Source: Hymenolepis diminuta
Taxonomy: Eukaryota > Platyhelminthes > Cestoda > Cyclophyllidea > Hymenolepididae
NCBI GenBank assembly: GCA_900708905.1
Contig: CAADRB010000001.1
Location: 5,735,224 to 5,799,223 of the forward strand
Direction of reading: 5' to 3'
Length of the DNA: 64,000 nt
How positions within the stretch are numbered: the stretch's first letter is position 1; each line of letters opens with the position of its first letter. The notes under the pieces are model-generated. The model searched no databases, was not told the origin of the DNA, and worked only from the letters and a program-made list of their open reading frames with translations. Positions 25,880 to 38,039 of the stretch are shown in pieces. The translations under genes and the position numbers were made by a program.

Positions 25880-28335
25880 CATTCACCACTCCATTCCCGG
25901 CGGAGAATGTGCTCAAGCATTTTTCCGACATATTTCAAGGAGGTTTTGGTTTATGCAGTCGAACTAAAGCTACTTTAAATTGATGCTAAGTGCTCAGCCA
26001 GTTTTCGTTCTACGTGACTAGTTCCACTTTGGTGGGTGAGGAGCTTAAATTTCTGGAATTAAGATGCGTCCTTAAACCTTTTACTTACTCAAAAGGGGCT
26101 GCACCTATCATTGTTGGTAGGAGAACAAATTTAACTGTACGACTGTGTGCCAACATATTCTTGATATTGAGTGGCGGCAATTGCTTTGCAAAGTTTGATT
26201 TAACAGAGGCTTATTTGAAAGCGAAGGTCCACCAGAGGCACGAGAGCTAATGACGATTAATAGGCGCCGTGACCTAAACCAATATACCAGACATCCATCC
26301 ACTAACAAGACAGCACCTGTCATTTTCCAAAAAAATAATGGATACAATGATATTCAGCCCTCCCCCTCTCCTTAGAACTGCTGACTACCTAGATGACATA
26401 ATTGTTGTAGGTCGTCCTCAATAGAAAATTCAAGAACATGTCATCGCGCTACTCCAACATATATAGGAGAATGGCTTCCATTTTCAAAGCAAAAATTTTC
26501 ATCGTTGACTTCTTATTAAGCACTTTTATATGTCTTTTGTAAAATTGGTTGTCGCCTTGGTCCAGAAAAGCACTGAACAATTATGGAAATGCCATGGCCC
26601 ATGGACATCATTATACAATGGTTTGTTCTGAATCTCATCATCTACTATAGTGCATTTCTGGCAGCATTGCATAATATTCGCTCTCCTCTAAATGAGTCGT
26701 TGTAAAAGGGTACTAAATGGGATTGGATTTACGAATGTAAGAAAGCTTTTGCAAAGCTAAAGGACATGCTCACTTCCGATATGCTGCTTTGTTATTACAC
26801 CCCGGATCAGTACAGTCAATCGCAATGACTATAGATATTTCAAACTATGGTGTTAGTGTTTTTCTTGATGATTCAGAAAAGACTGTTACCATGTTTCTCA
26901 AACTATTGCAACAGCTGAGAAGAATAACAGTGCGATTGAGAAGGGAGCCTTTAGTAATCATCTTTGCTGCTAAAAGTTTTGTAAATTCCTCTAATATCAT
27001 CATTTTACTCTGTTAATGTATTATTAATCTCTTAGATCTATCGTCATATCGTGAAATGATATTCCAGATAACACTGCCAACTGACTTCAGCCTTGGTCAA
27101 CCACCCTTCTGGTCTATGATTTAGATGTAGAATATCAGAACACAACATAATAAGGTTAAGCTGACTATCTTTCTTGTTTCACTTACAGCCAGGAATGATC
27201 TGATGAGAAAACAGTCATTGAAAATTTGATTATGGGAGACGATACACAATTCCTATCATTGGTTGCTGTACGTCAACTTCAACATATGTAAATTTTATAA
27301 AAAATTGACAGCTAAATATTCAGTGCTGAAGAAGGCCATAAAACATATTTGCACAGAAAGATCAAAGTTAAACCGAAAGGGTAATTTCCTACAAATTTAT
27401 AGACGGGGTGATAATCTATCTGCGTTTAATTCATGCTCAGTGTTTACAGATTGTGTGATTATCCCTTTATTATTCAGACGAGCTGAATGTCAATAGTTTC
27501 ATACCAGCCGCATGAAATATATCACAGGAACATTTGGGTATCTGTCTAGAATGGACGTAAGCATTGAAGGATTTGTACAAAGATGGTTTAATGTCAGAAA
27601 ACGACTAAGTTCCCTCCACACCAAGAACCTATTTCCTGGCGTGCAACTAAAGCCTCGTGGTCCGCATAAACTGCTCCTATCAATATTCTCTCATTACTTG
27701 TCAAGAAAGAGTGGCACCCAAAGTGGCTTGAGGTCACTCGACTAAAATCCACCACAATTATTACTTTAAAAGGCCATCTTTGATGCATATAATAAGGTCA
27801 TAGTCTAAAGGAAACCGTTATAACAACACCCAATTCTTCTGTCAGAATTATAACCTCCACGTCTTCCCTCTCTTCTCTTCATCCCCAATCAAATGGTCTA
27901 GCAGACCAATTAATTGACATTCTAAAGCGGGAACTTTGGAAGCCACGTAGGGAAGTGGACAACGGAACAGATTCTCGACATGCTTCTTTTTATGTATCGG
28001 ACGACGCCACACCCAGCGTTAAACGTCCACAGTCCTGACGAAACATTTACGGAGCGATAACATAGAGTGATCAATAACATTAATCTTCCAAAGAACTCGA
28101 CCTTCCCCAGTTCAGATTGAAGCACCAAAAATACTCTGGCAGCTGTACAGAAGTCTGCGTATGAGATCATCAGAATAAGGACACCAGTGCAGAATGTGCC
28201 ATCAAAGCTCGGCGTGAGTGGGTGCTATATGAATATGATGTTGATGGCAAACCTTGGATGCGTCACTAAAACAATCACCGTCCCCGGTTCGTAACAAAAT
28301 CATCGAACCTGGAAACGGGTCTTTTGGATTTCACT
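25880..28335 (+). pseudogene. Decayed Ty3/gypsy pol (RT, RNase H, integrase)
   Basis: The whole pol order is legible through many frameshifts and stops. Near 25880-26000 is an aspartic-protease/RT linker (HFSDIFQGGFGLC). RT follows: FAKFDLTEAYL (about 26190-26225) and the YLDD catalytic box at 26386-26397. An RNase H start (TIDISNYGVSVFL) lies near 26830, an integrase zinc-region piece (TSRMKYITGTFGYLSRMD) at 27500-27555, HPQSNGLADQL at 27880-27912, and the C-terminal YEYDVDGKPWMRH near 28230-28268. It resembles the K02A2.6-type gypsy group. No gag, intact frame or LTR pair was seen, so it is an old, inactive copy in the plus orientation. Confidence 0.85.
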
Positions 28336-28339
28336 ATGG

Positions 28340-31300
28340 ATGTGTTTGACTTTCCAACATTTGAAAATAACGGAAATTCAATGCAGCAGTCAACAAATTT
28401 TATTTGTTCTGAACTTTCCAGGAAACCCCCTAAAAGATTCCAGGCGGATTCAACATTCTAAAAATTATGGTGAGAAAATTTGTCTGAAGATTTTAAATAA
28501 CATAAAAAATTTTCATGAGAAAGAAAATAAAGTAACCTTTGCGTATTTATACACTTTACTGTGCATTTTATAGAAATTTTATAAATTTTTAAAATATGCT
28601 AAAATTGTGGATTCTTATATAAATTGTCAAAATTTTCTTAGTTCCGAGTTATTATTGACTTTGATGGATTTGTGCCTATTCTCAGGGGGACATAAAGGCA
28701 TCTGTGTTGACAAGAGACATGCGCAAGCGATTGCTATATGATATCCTAAAGGTTAATTTTTAGGAGGCATATGGAGAGCTATCTTCCAGTCTCTTCCCCA
28801 CCACGTGGTATGTAAAGGCGACGATGTGTACTGGATGGAAATCGGTTCAAGTGCTGTCGGTTCCGTTCGAGCCATAATAATATTAATGAGCTGTTTTGCA
28901 GAGTATTTAATGACATTAAAGCATGAGGATCTACACAATTTTAATCAAGCACATTTTGTCGATCTGATTAATCCAATTAGAACAGAAATATTGGAGCCCT
29001 TGAAATTGTAAAATTTCTAGTATTTAGAAGTGCTTAAGACGCTAGTGTTCAGCAATTTTACACTGCATATAATCGATAGAGCTGTTTATTACGAAAAATA
29101 TTTTTTAGTGCTGAAAAAATTTTATTCAAAATGTAATTGTTAACATTATGCCCTTTCACTTACCGATTTTCCCATTTCCATTTCGAATAGGTGACTTGGC
29201 CTTAAATTTCAAAATTTTCCCTTAACGCATACCAGGATGCCATACCATACTGAAAATATGAGGCCAAATTATGTGCATTTTTACGCATAATAAATACAAA
29301 TGAATAAAATATTTTGTTTTGGTTAACAATATGCACAAAAGTTATAGATTTTTCTCAAAATATAAATTCCCGCCTTTTGAATTGCATCAGTAGATTGGAA
29401 AACGCTTCGCAATCGGAAATACTTTAACAGTAGCATTTTTAATATAAATTAATAAGTTACTGGAAATTGATTGCATAATCGAACTTGTGCGATCTGTAGG
29501 GGTTGGGTCATCGTAAAACTAGATATGACCTGAAACACCTTGCAAAATGCACCCATTTTGTCTTATTTGTGAGCAATAAAATAACGAGACGAATGAGGAC
29601 AACAATGTTATTATACCACAACTGACAAGTTGTTTCGTTGGTTGTTCCAAAATCTAAATATGTTACGACCTTCATACTCTAAGTTTCAATATCCGATTTC
29701 ATAAATCACTCAAACATTTTGCAATTTCGCGCGTTTTGAAGCTATCTTTTAAACAAAAGTTTGAAAACATATTGTTCACCGCACCATCTACAAAATATCA
29801 ATTAATTAAAATTGAAGGTTTTTTAGGGTTTGCATAGTTTTTCTTTATAATGTATTATAATTTTTAAGCATTTGATGCTTATTTTAATTCAAACCAATGG
29901 ATTTTTAGGTTAACTCACACATTAATAAACGCAAAATATTGCTTTCATGCATTTTTCGAATGCGACTTGCAACCCCTCTTTCTGAATTTCTTTTTTTAAA
30001 GATAAATAAACAATCGATAGAATAAAGAGCTAGAAACAAATATTTATAATTTTTTTTAAAATTATCCATATATGTTGTTAAAATAAATGACCTATTAAAA
30101 AGGTATTCATTGCTGGATTGCCACAAAATTTTTATTGAATAATGATTTGAATTTCATTATATCATATGCATAATATAAATAAAACCTGTTTATTTTCTAA
30201 ATTTCACTCATCTATTTACTTGTGTGTACTCATTTACACAACGAAGTTCAAAATAAATTTTGCGATGAAAAGCACAAAGAAACACCTTTAACCCTTGCAA
30301 ATTTGAAGACAAAATTATTTAAAAGCTAAAAATGGAACAACTTACTTAAATAAATCAAAATAGTGTAAGTTTGCTCCTAATTTTACAAAAATAACACATT
30401 AGAAACGATAACGAATCATAAATTTCTCTATATTACTGAAAACACTACAATTGCAAATAAGCGGGCCATCAGAATGTGTCCAATAGTATCCAACCAATTG
30501 ATACCCGTGAAATGCTGAATTTTTGAAGCCTTGCTTCATAAGTTTAGAAATTTATTCAAGGAGTTGACCTGATTGGAAAATGCGTGATTTGACTAGAGAA
30601 ACATTTCAGGCAACAACTGGCAAGTTAAAGTTGAAAATTACAGTTAAATTTGTGGCATTTTCTTTCGAGAAAGGATAACAAAAATTAACATTGATAAGCA
30701 GAAAGGAAGAAAAAGCCTTAGTTTTGGTTATTAAAGCTGATATTAAGAAATTTGGATACCTATATGTTTTAACTTCCATAAATGTTGGATAGATGTTCCT
30801 GCGCAAATGAGCAGACGCAAAATTTAGGAAAAAATGCCTAACGGTTGCAGTCGGTAGTTTAAGTGCTTTCTAAAGGATTTACTTTTGCAAATCCTAGCTC
30901 AATTTGATATGCAGATTGCTGTCGACACAACCTTGGAGATGAACCAATAGGGTAAATTATTGATAAAATATATAAAAATTCAATATAACGCAGACAAAAT
31001 GGCAGATTTTGTTGGAACCCGTAACATCCATAGAGCAAATAGCAAGAATCTGAAAGGCTTCAAATAAATCACAGTTATTACTTAAAGTAAATGCAGGACT
31101 TATCAAAATTTTTATTAAGCTAGTCCAATACATGGAGCCTTTTACAATTACATTAAGGGTTTGTAGAAAGGACTTTATGAATCTTCTTACTATAACGGCT
31201 TGGCTAACTTTGGATTACGGTCTCTCTGAACCAATGACATCTGGTTTTAACAGAAGTTCTATCCAATTTTTGAGCCGTGTTTAGGGCAGGATTACTTCAA

Positions 31301-31435
31301 TTCAGCTTGCTAATGTTGTATGCTTATCTATGGTAATTAATAAAACATTGTTTCTTCTTTCAGATTGTTTGATAATTATTGTTATTAAAACCTATTTCTA
31401 GCCCTAATATACACTCCAAATAGAGAGCATATCAG
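28340..31435. other. No gene supported
   Basis: AT-rich DNA between the gypsy and mariner remnants. A 68-codon plus frame at 28805-29011 overlaps a minus frame and may be leftover transposon sequence. Confidence 0.4.
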
Positions 31436-31439
31436 GCAT

Positions 31440-32375
31440 ATCTTACTGTTTAAATTTCATAAAGGAAATACAACAAGCTGAGCAGCAAAACACTCAAAGA
31501 CACTTGTGGAAATTATATTATGAATAAAAAGACCTGCAGAAGGTGGTTTTCACTTTTCAAAAAGGATGACTCCAGCTTGAAAGACGAACCGAGAGCAGGA
31601 TGCTCAAAAAAACTCAATTCTGAACAATTGCACGTTGCCATTGATGAAAATCCAACCTGCACTTCTAGAGAACCGTAAACCGCCATACGACCATAAACAC
31701 AAAAATGAAAAGACTTGGCAGTCTCAAAGGCTGGGAAATGGGTTCCACACAATTTGTCAGAAATCAACAAACAACAGCGTGTGACCTGTTGTATTTCACC
31801 GCTTTCTCGTGAACTGAGCTTCTGGCACCTTTGTTAGACGGCTACGAGAAGTGTATCCTTTACAGCAGTGCTATGCGTTAAAGACAGTAGCTAAGTCAAG
31901 ACAATGGTTCAAAGTCAGTTCCACAACCGAGAAGTGGACGGGACTTAAAAATAATTTTTTTGTGTATATGGTGGGATTTGAGGGGGTTTATTATGAACTA
32001 ATGAGTGACAATCAAAAAATAGTATTTGAAGTTTACTTTCTGCTGCTAACTTGTTTCAATCAGTTCACGACAGGATAAGCGTCCTTCTTTGATCAATCGA
32101 GAAGGTATGATTCTGCATCGTGACAATTCCAGACCCCACACTTCAAGATCAACAAAAAATATCGTCGAAGAATTTTGTTGGGAAGTCATGCATCACTCAC
32201 AATATTTTCCCCATCTTGCACCAATCCCTTTTTATTTTTCCAGAAGCTTACAGGATCATTTAATGAGACAAAGGCTTACCCCAAGAGAAGAGGTTGAAAT
32301 GAAACTAGTTTCTTTCTTTGATAAAATTAGTAAAAGTGCTGACTATGTCAAACACTAAGTAAACATATTTTTGAC
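31440..32375 (+). pseudogene. Mariner-type transposase pseudogene
   Basis: Plus strand, broken by several stops and shifts. The N-terminal helix-turn-helix part is visible (ILLFKFHKGN near 31440, TCRRWFSLFKKDDSSLKDEP at 31530-31590), then the WVPHNLSEINKQQR linker near 31735, GFEGVYYELMSDNQKI near 31975-32025, and the catalytic HRDNSRPHTS near 32115. Mariners use D,D34D; the second Asp is present in HRDN, but the third, normally in PDLAPSDYH, has become PHLAPIPFY, so the site is dead. Terminal inverted repeats were not identified. Confidence 0.85.
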
Positions 32376-32379
32376 AAAA

Positions 32380-35300
32380 TTTTTCCTTTAATTCAAATTA
32401 AAAAATAGATAGAAATTCTATTACAAGCTGGTATTTGGTATTTAAGCTTAGCTGGCGCCTTTGAGCGTTCCCATGTTGTGACTTTTCTCAGCAGACTCTT
32501 CTTCCAAGCCAATTAGTTCTAAGTTAAACTAGAAAGCCGTCTTACATTGTAAGTTCAAAGATTAAGATTTGATGGTCTGCAGCGTTTAAAAAGCCAGCAG
32601 TGTTGCTCCCTGTCATTAAAACGCATATATTTCTCCAGTGAGAATTTGAGTGAAACTGAGTGTGAGATGTCAGTTGTTTGCTGTTGTTCAACCTAGGGAT
32701 TTTTCACTATCGCTGAGACCACTTATACTTAGGCGCAATGATCAACATCCCTAGTGTCTGGTTGTCTTATGAAAGATAAAGGTGTTTAAGCTATTCCAAG
32801 TCAGAATTTCAATCATAAGATTAAAGTATGATTCACCGCAAGATTTTATATTATTTTCATAAAGGTGTACATTGTATTTTGAGACAATTTGTGCAAAAGA
32901 TTACAATCTGAATTCCGTGAAACAAATCTTATTCATCCGTCCAAATTATTTCCTCCAGCTGGAGCAAAAGTTTAATTATTGAAATTATAGAATGCACATT
33001 AACATTATACCTAAACGGGATATTACTTATATTATAACAAGCAAATAACAAAAAAGTCTGGTATGAATTTAGACTTTTCTTAAAGAAAATTTATGAGGTT
33101 ATCTTATTTATTAAAAATCTATTCGTAATCGATTTTAAAAATTGAGTTTTAAAGAATGTATTATTTGCACAAAACTATCGGAAATAATCGAAATTTGGTC
33201 TTCGCAGCTACTTCTTTCGCAAAACATTCAAATACAATTAAAACTACAACATTGTCAATCTTTTATTGAAATAATCAAACTTATTCAGGAATAGTGAGTT
33301 GTGCCGGAAAGTGTAATATATTTTGTAAATATCTGATGAACTGCTAACTTAACTTTCGTTTTATGAGTTGTATTTCATGGCAGAACTTAGCTCTTCTCTT
33401 TATAGACGTCTCTTTAGAGACCCTCTATACTCAGGTATTTCTAGGTCCTGAAATACTCTACGGCGTGTAGAAGACTATATTAACGCTGTATTTTGACAAA
33501 ATGGTGCATTTTTCCATACGTGCTTTAGCATTCTTTCTATGAAGTACTCTTACTGCTCTCCTATTTCTCTGTGACCAACACATATGCGCCGTTGGGTTCC
33601 AACTTCGAAATCATTTAGTTGCTGTTACTTAAGTTTGCTATGTGCCCTATCGATGAAAATGATATGAAAACTGTAATTAGAGTTGTAATAAACACGTTGA
33701 AGCCAATTTATTTCAAGCAAATTAATGTGCATATATGAAAATAGAAATATGAATTTACGCATTCCTTTGTTTATAAAAGCATCCATTGCCTCTGTTTTTT
33801 TATTATCTGAAAAAAAATGTAAATTTAAGCTTTTTAATCAAAAAATCAAACTACTACTAGTAATTAGACTTAAGTACACAATGCTTCCTCTAAGCTTTGG
33901 TGTAATAATCGTAAATAATTTGTCTTTCATCCGATAACTGTAAGTTAATCTTTAACACGCAATACTTATTGAATTTGGCGCACGCATTTAAAATTTTATC
34001 GATTAATCGCTTTCAAATAGGTTTTTTTCAAATTTCATTAGCAAGACCAGGGAGATACTGAACCCACAATCTGCGGAAACTATATGAGTACTTAACAAAA
34101 AAATTTTAAGAGGAGCGCGTTCAAAAGTGATAAAATTAGGAATTTCAATCAAAGATAATAAATTTTCAAAAGATAAACAAATTTCAATAAAAATATTTCA
34201 AGAAAATGATCTCCTTAACTTTTTCATTACCATTTTCTATTTTAATGATATCTTTTGAGTATAAAGCATAATAATAACCTGCTATATATATATCAAAGCG
34301 GTTGTAAACATTGAGGTAGAAAATTATTTACTTTTTATAGCTGTGCATAAAATCCAGTGCAAATGTAATTAGTTGTTTCATTGGGTTCTATTATCAATAA
34401 GTAAATTCAATTTTTTCAGTTCGTTGATCATTCCTTGAAAAATTTTTTTTTAAATAACACGCGTCTTTTATATTTAATATTTTTGATAAAAACAAAACTA
34501 CGAATTCTTTTTGATTTCTAAACTAAAGAGCAAAGATTTTAATTTTATATTTAAATGAATTGAACGAAGTGGATATAAAATATTGCAAGAAAGGACAGCG
34601 AATTTGAACTAATTTGGAAACTTCAATTAAAGGAATTCATTATATTATAATTATTAAAAGTCTACATTTCTTTCCATTAGAAGCATCGTGTTAAGAAATG
34701 TTAAGCATCTTATGAATTACTAAATTTAATGAAGCCCACAGAAATCTGGTAAAATAAAATTAAAATTACAGAATGAGAGGAAGTGCAAGATCTTGTGTTT
34801 TACGATTTCGTTCTAGCTTTGAAATGATCCATTAAATGCTCCATAAAATATTCACCTCTGAATATCTCAAAATTTGTTCTTCGTGTCAATTTAAATGAAC
34901 GGGGATAAGTGATAAATTTACTCCCTCAGGCACAACATTGCAGATACTTTATTTTCAAAATGTTAAATATTATTTAAAATAAAGCGTACATTTTTTGACT
35001 TATTTACCCGGTAAATGTTGAAATTTTACAACGATTGAGAAAATTTTGAAAAGATGCACAGAGAAATACTTTGGTAGTGGAAACTCTAAATTTTTACTTA
35101 CTTTTAAAAGTAACTGGCCAGTGCATTTAAAAATGCAGTTAAGCAATGATTATACATACAAATAAAATAAAAATTTGAATAAATAATATTTAAAATGTAG
35201 ATAATATAGAAAATTTGGTTAATTTTAATTTTCGATAGAGACTGCTTAAATATCATACTTTTTGATAATATTCCTCATATTTTACGAAATGGTTTGATCG

Positions 35301-36835
35301 CATAACATAATAAATAATTTCATAACCGTTGCAAGATAAAATATTCCGCATCTTCAGTTTTAGAAAGTAATTCAAATTATATTTACTAAATACTGATTTA
35401 AAAATATTAAATTGCAAACTAGATGAGTGGTACTTTATAGCCACGAAATAGATCAATATGGATTTGAAGTTGAAAGCTCCGTTCTGTGGGGCATATTGAC
35501 TCCTGCTTTACCAAATTTATCAAAGCATACAAAGTAAGTAAGATAACCGATTGACAAATCTAAAACACCTCACAAGAGATTACGTTGGAGACTAAATTGA
35601 AGGCTACTAAGAAGTATCCTGGTGAAGCTCTTGAATTCCTTCGATAAATGTTTAGCTTTATTTCTTGAAAATGATCAAAACGGCAATTTTTGATGAAAAA
35701 AGTAGTGCCACTTCTGTTGGTTGATGGTGTGCTAGAATAAATGAAGACTCTTGTATCTGCTCTATCCATTTAGCAGCAGTCTTACTTTACTAGTCGGTGC
35801 CGTATAAAGAAAACCTTTCTTAATGTGGAATGAAAGATGGGTTGAATCCCATTTGCCATTATTGGAAAGGGTACTATTATTCGGCCTTTGCAAATTTTAA
35901 GAAAGCACTTGAACACCTTCCACTTTGGGCAATAATAATGCATTTTATTTTATAGTTCAAGTGCTCAAAAAAATTGTTAAAAGTGTAAAAAATCAGTCTC
36001 AAAACCAAGGGCTTATAAGATGATTTAATAATTTTTATTAGTTATTGAACCCTAAAACCCTTTTAGAAACATTATTTTCAATTGAAAACAATAAAGATTG
36101 ATAAAACTAAGTAATAATTAAGACGAATCAATTACATCGTGAACGAAGTTTCAAATTCCACTATTCAGTCTCCATTAAGCATAAAGTTCTTTCAAAAGGA
36201 TATTTTAAATGAAAACGTGATATGTAAATCTGCTTATTTTATGCATATGTTCGAAAAAACAAAAGAAATATTTTTTTTCGTCCTCTTCACGGGACATCTG
36301 TTCATATGGAGACCATGATCAATACGGATTGATATCTTTCTGTCTTTTTCATAACTGCAAGGATAAAACTGCTTTTTTTAATAGGAAAAACTTAATTATA
36401 TAGTAAATATATATTTTTTAAATATTTATTTATATTAAAGATCAAAATTTAACGTGCTAAAATTAGATTGCTATTGCTTTTATTAATTGTCTGAATAAAA
36501 TATTGAGAGATGTAATTAGACGTTAGAAAATATGAAAAGATATTTTTTCAGTTAATATTATTTGTTTACAATTTATCGAAAAAAATTTCCCGTATAACGG
36601 TAATTTGAAATGAAAATTTGTTAGAGTAAAAATAAGATTATGAAAATTTATTTAATATTTCCCATCGAGGCAGTAATATTTTATCTTATATTTTTTTCCC
36701 ATTGCTATTTAAAAATTGTGCTTGTCACTGCAGTTGTTTAAATGAATTATTTTGATCTATGTCATTCTATTCATAGAATTAAATGGTAAAGAAATTTTCT
36801 CTGTTAAATCAAAAACATGCGTTTTTCTTTTTCGG
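32380..36835. other. No gene seen
   Basis: Very AT-rich, with homopolymer runs. Nothing supportable. Confidence 0.5.
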
Positions 36836-36837
36836 TT

Positions 36838-37057
36838 CAGATATCTCTTGAAGAATTTCCACGAATTTATACAAAATGGCAAGAAAAAGCTAAAAAGGGA
36901 AGTAGTATCCCGAAAGAGTTCCTTTGATAGTATTTCAATCGACACTAGTACCAATAGTTTATGCTGTCGAATGACGGAGAATAAAGATCCTGCTTTAGAA
37001 CCAAAGACGAAAGCATCTGAAGCAAACCGACAAGAGGAAAAAGGGCAGATCCGATAA
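36838..37057 (+). CDS. Exon-like unit with FHEFIQ motif
   Basis: After an acceptor-like ttttcggttcag the plus frame reads YLLKNFHEFIQNGKKKLKR and continues, with a CC pair, to a stop at 37057; highly charged, Lys- and Ser-rich. Fragments at 53.9-54.4 kb share the L-K-[ND]-F-H-[EQ] start, a KK patch, a DSxxI-TS-S-CC middle and a KTK. Probably a dispersed paralogue or a decayed repeat unit of an unknown gene. Confidence 0.3.
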
Positions 37058-37726
37058 AAAGAAGAGAAATTCTTGCTTAGAAATTTAAAAGTGAAAATAT
37101 GATTATGAATGAATAGAAGAATTTTTATTTTTAAAACGAAATACATTGGATTAAGCCACAAAGATTAAAATAACCAAGAGAGGAATATATCTGCTGTACC
37201 ATTGATGCATTTACGTATTTAATTGTATTATAATAAAAATGACGCCACAAATTCTCATTGCTATAAAGGAACTTACGTAGATTACAAATATATGCTTATC
37301 AATTCTCTTAAACATCCGGTCTTTAACATTGCGTCCAATAGGCACACTCAAGAAAATCACCCTCTTCTTAATTTTTTGGCCATATTGATGAAATTGAATT
37401 ATTTTCTTGGGGTACATCTGATGTTATGGAACCCCAATTACTCAGTAAACTATCCAGCACATGTGTTAGAAAATCATTCTTTAAATGTGATATATGTAAA
37501 TAATAAACATTAGAACAAGAAAAAATCAATTTTTGAGTCGGGCAATATTTTTTACTGCAAACTAACTATAGCCTGTCGGTTTTACCGCTTCAATCAATAT
37601 AGTGGAATATTCTAAGAGTTTTAACCAACATAGTTAACTGATTTATTTATATCTGCTTTCAGTCATGAGCAGGCAGATGGTACCACCAAAATTAATTTTG
37701 ATCTTATAGAGCTCAAGTGATTTCAG

Positions 37727-38034
37727 TCGGCTTAAACTTTAATAATATAAGAAATCAGTCCGCCAAATATTATCTAGAACAAATTAGATTATCAGAGTTT
37801 CGTTTACAAGGCTACTCATTATTTGGTGGAGAAAAAAATATTTTCCTTCAATTGATTTTAAAAATAAAGGCGGCAAAACAATTACATTTGCTACACTTTG
37901 ACCAAACTCGACAGATTCTCCACCACTTAAAGAAAATAGCGGCTCCCGTTCATGACACAAATATTATAACTATTTTAAAATATCTTTGTCTAGGTGTCAA
38001 TAGCATCAGCAATTTCCTTTGTACTTGTGAGTGA
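37727..38034 (+). CDS. Candidate terminal exon, helical protein, unknown
   Basis: An acceptor (caagtgatttcag|TC) opens a plus frame of about 102 codons with no internal ATG start needed. It reads NFNNIRNQSAKYYLEQIRLS, a Gly turn, then long helices (ILKIKAAKQLHLLHFDQTRQ, ILHHLKKIAAPVHDTNIITI) and ends LCTCE. The heptad-like Leu/Ile spacing and mixed charge look like a real alpha-helical domain. I could not place it in a family. A gt at LCL|GTGTCA could instead end the exon. Confidence 0.35.
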
Positions 38035-38039
38035 ATTCT

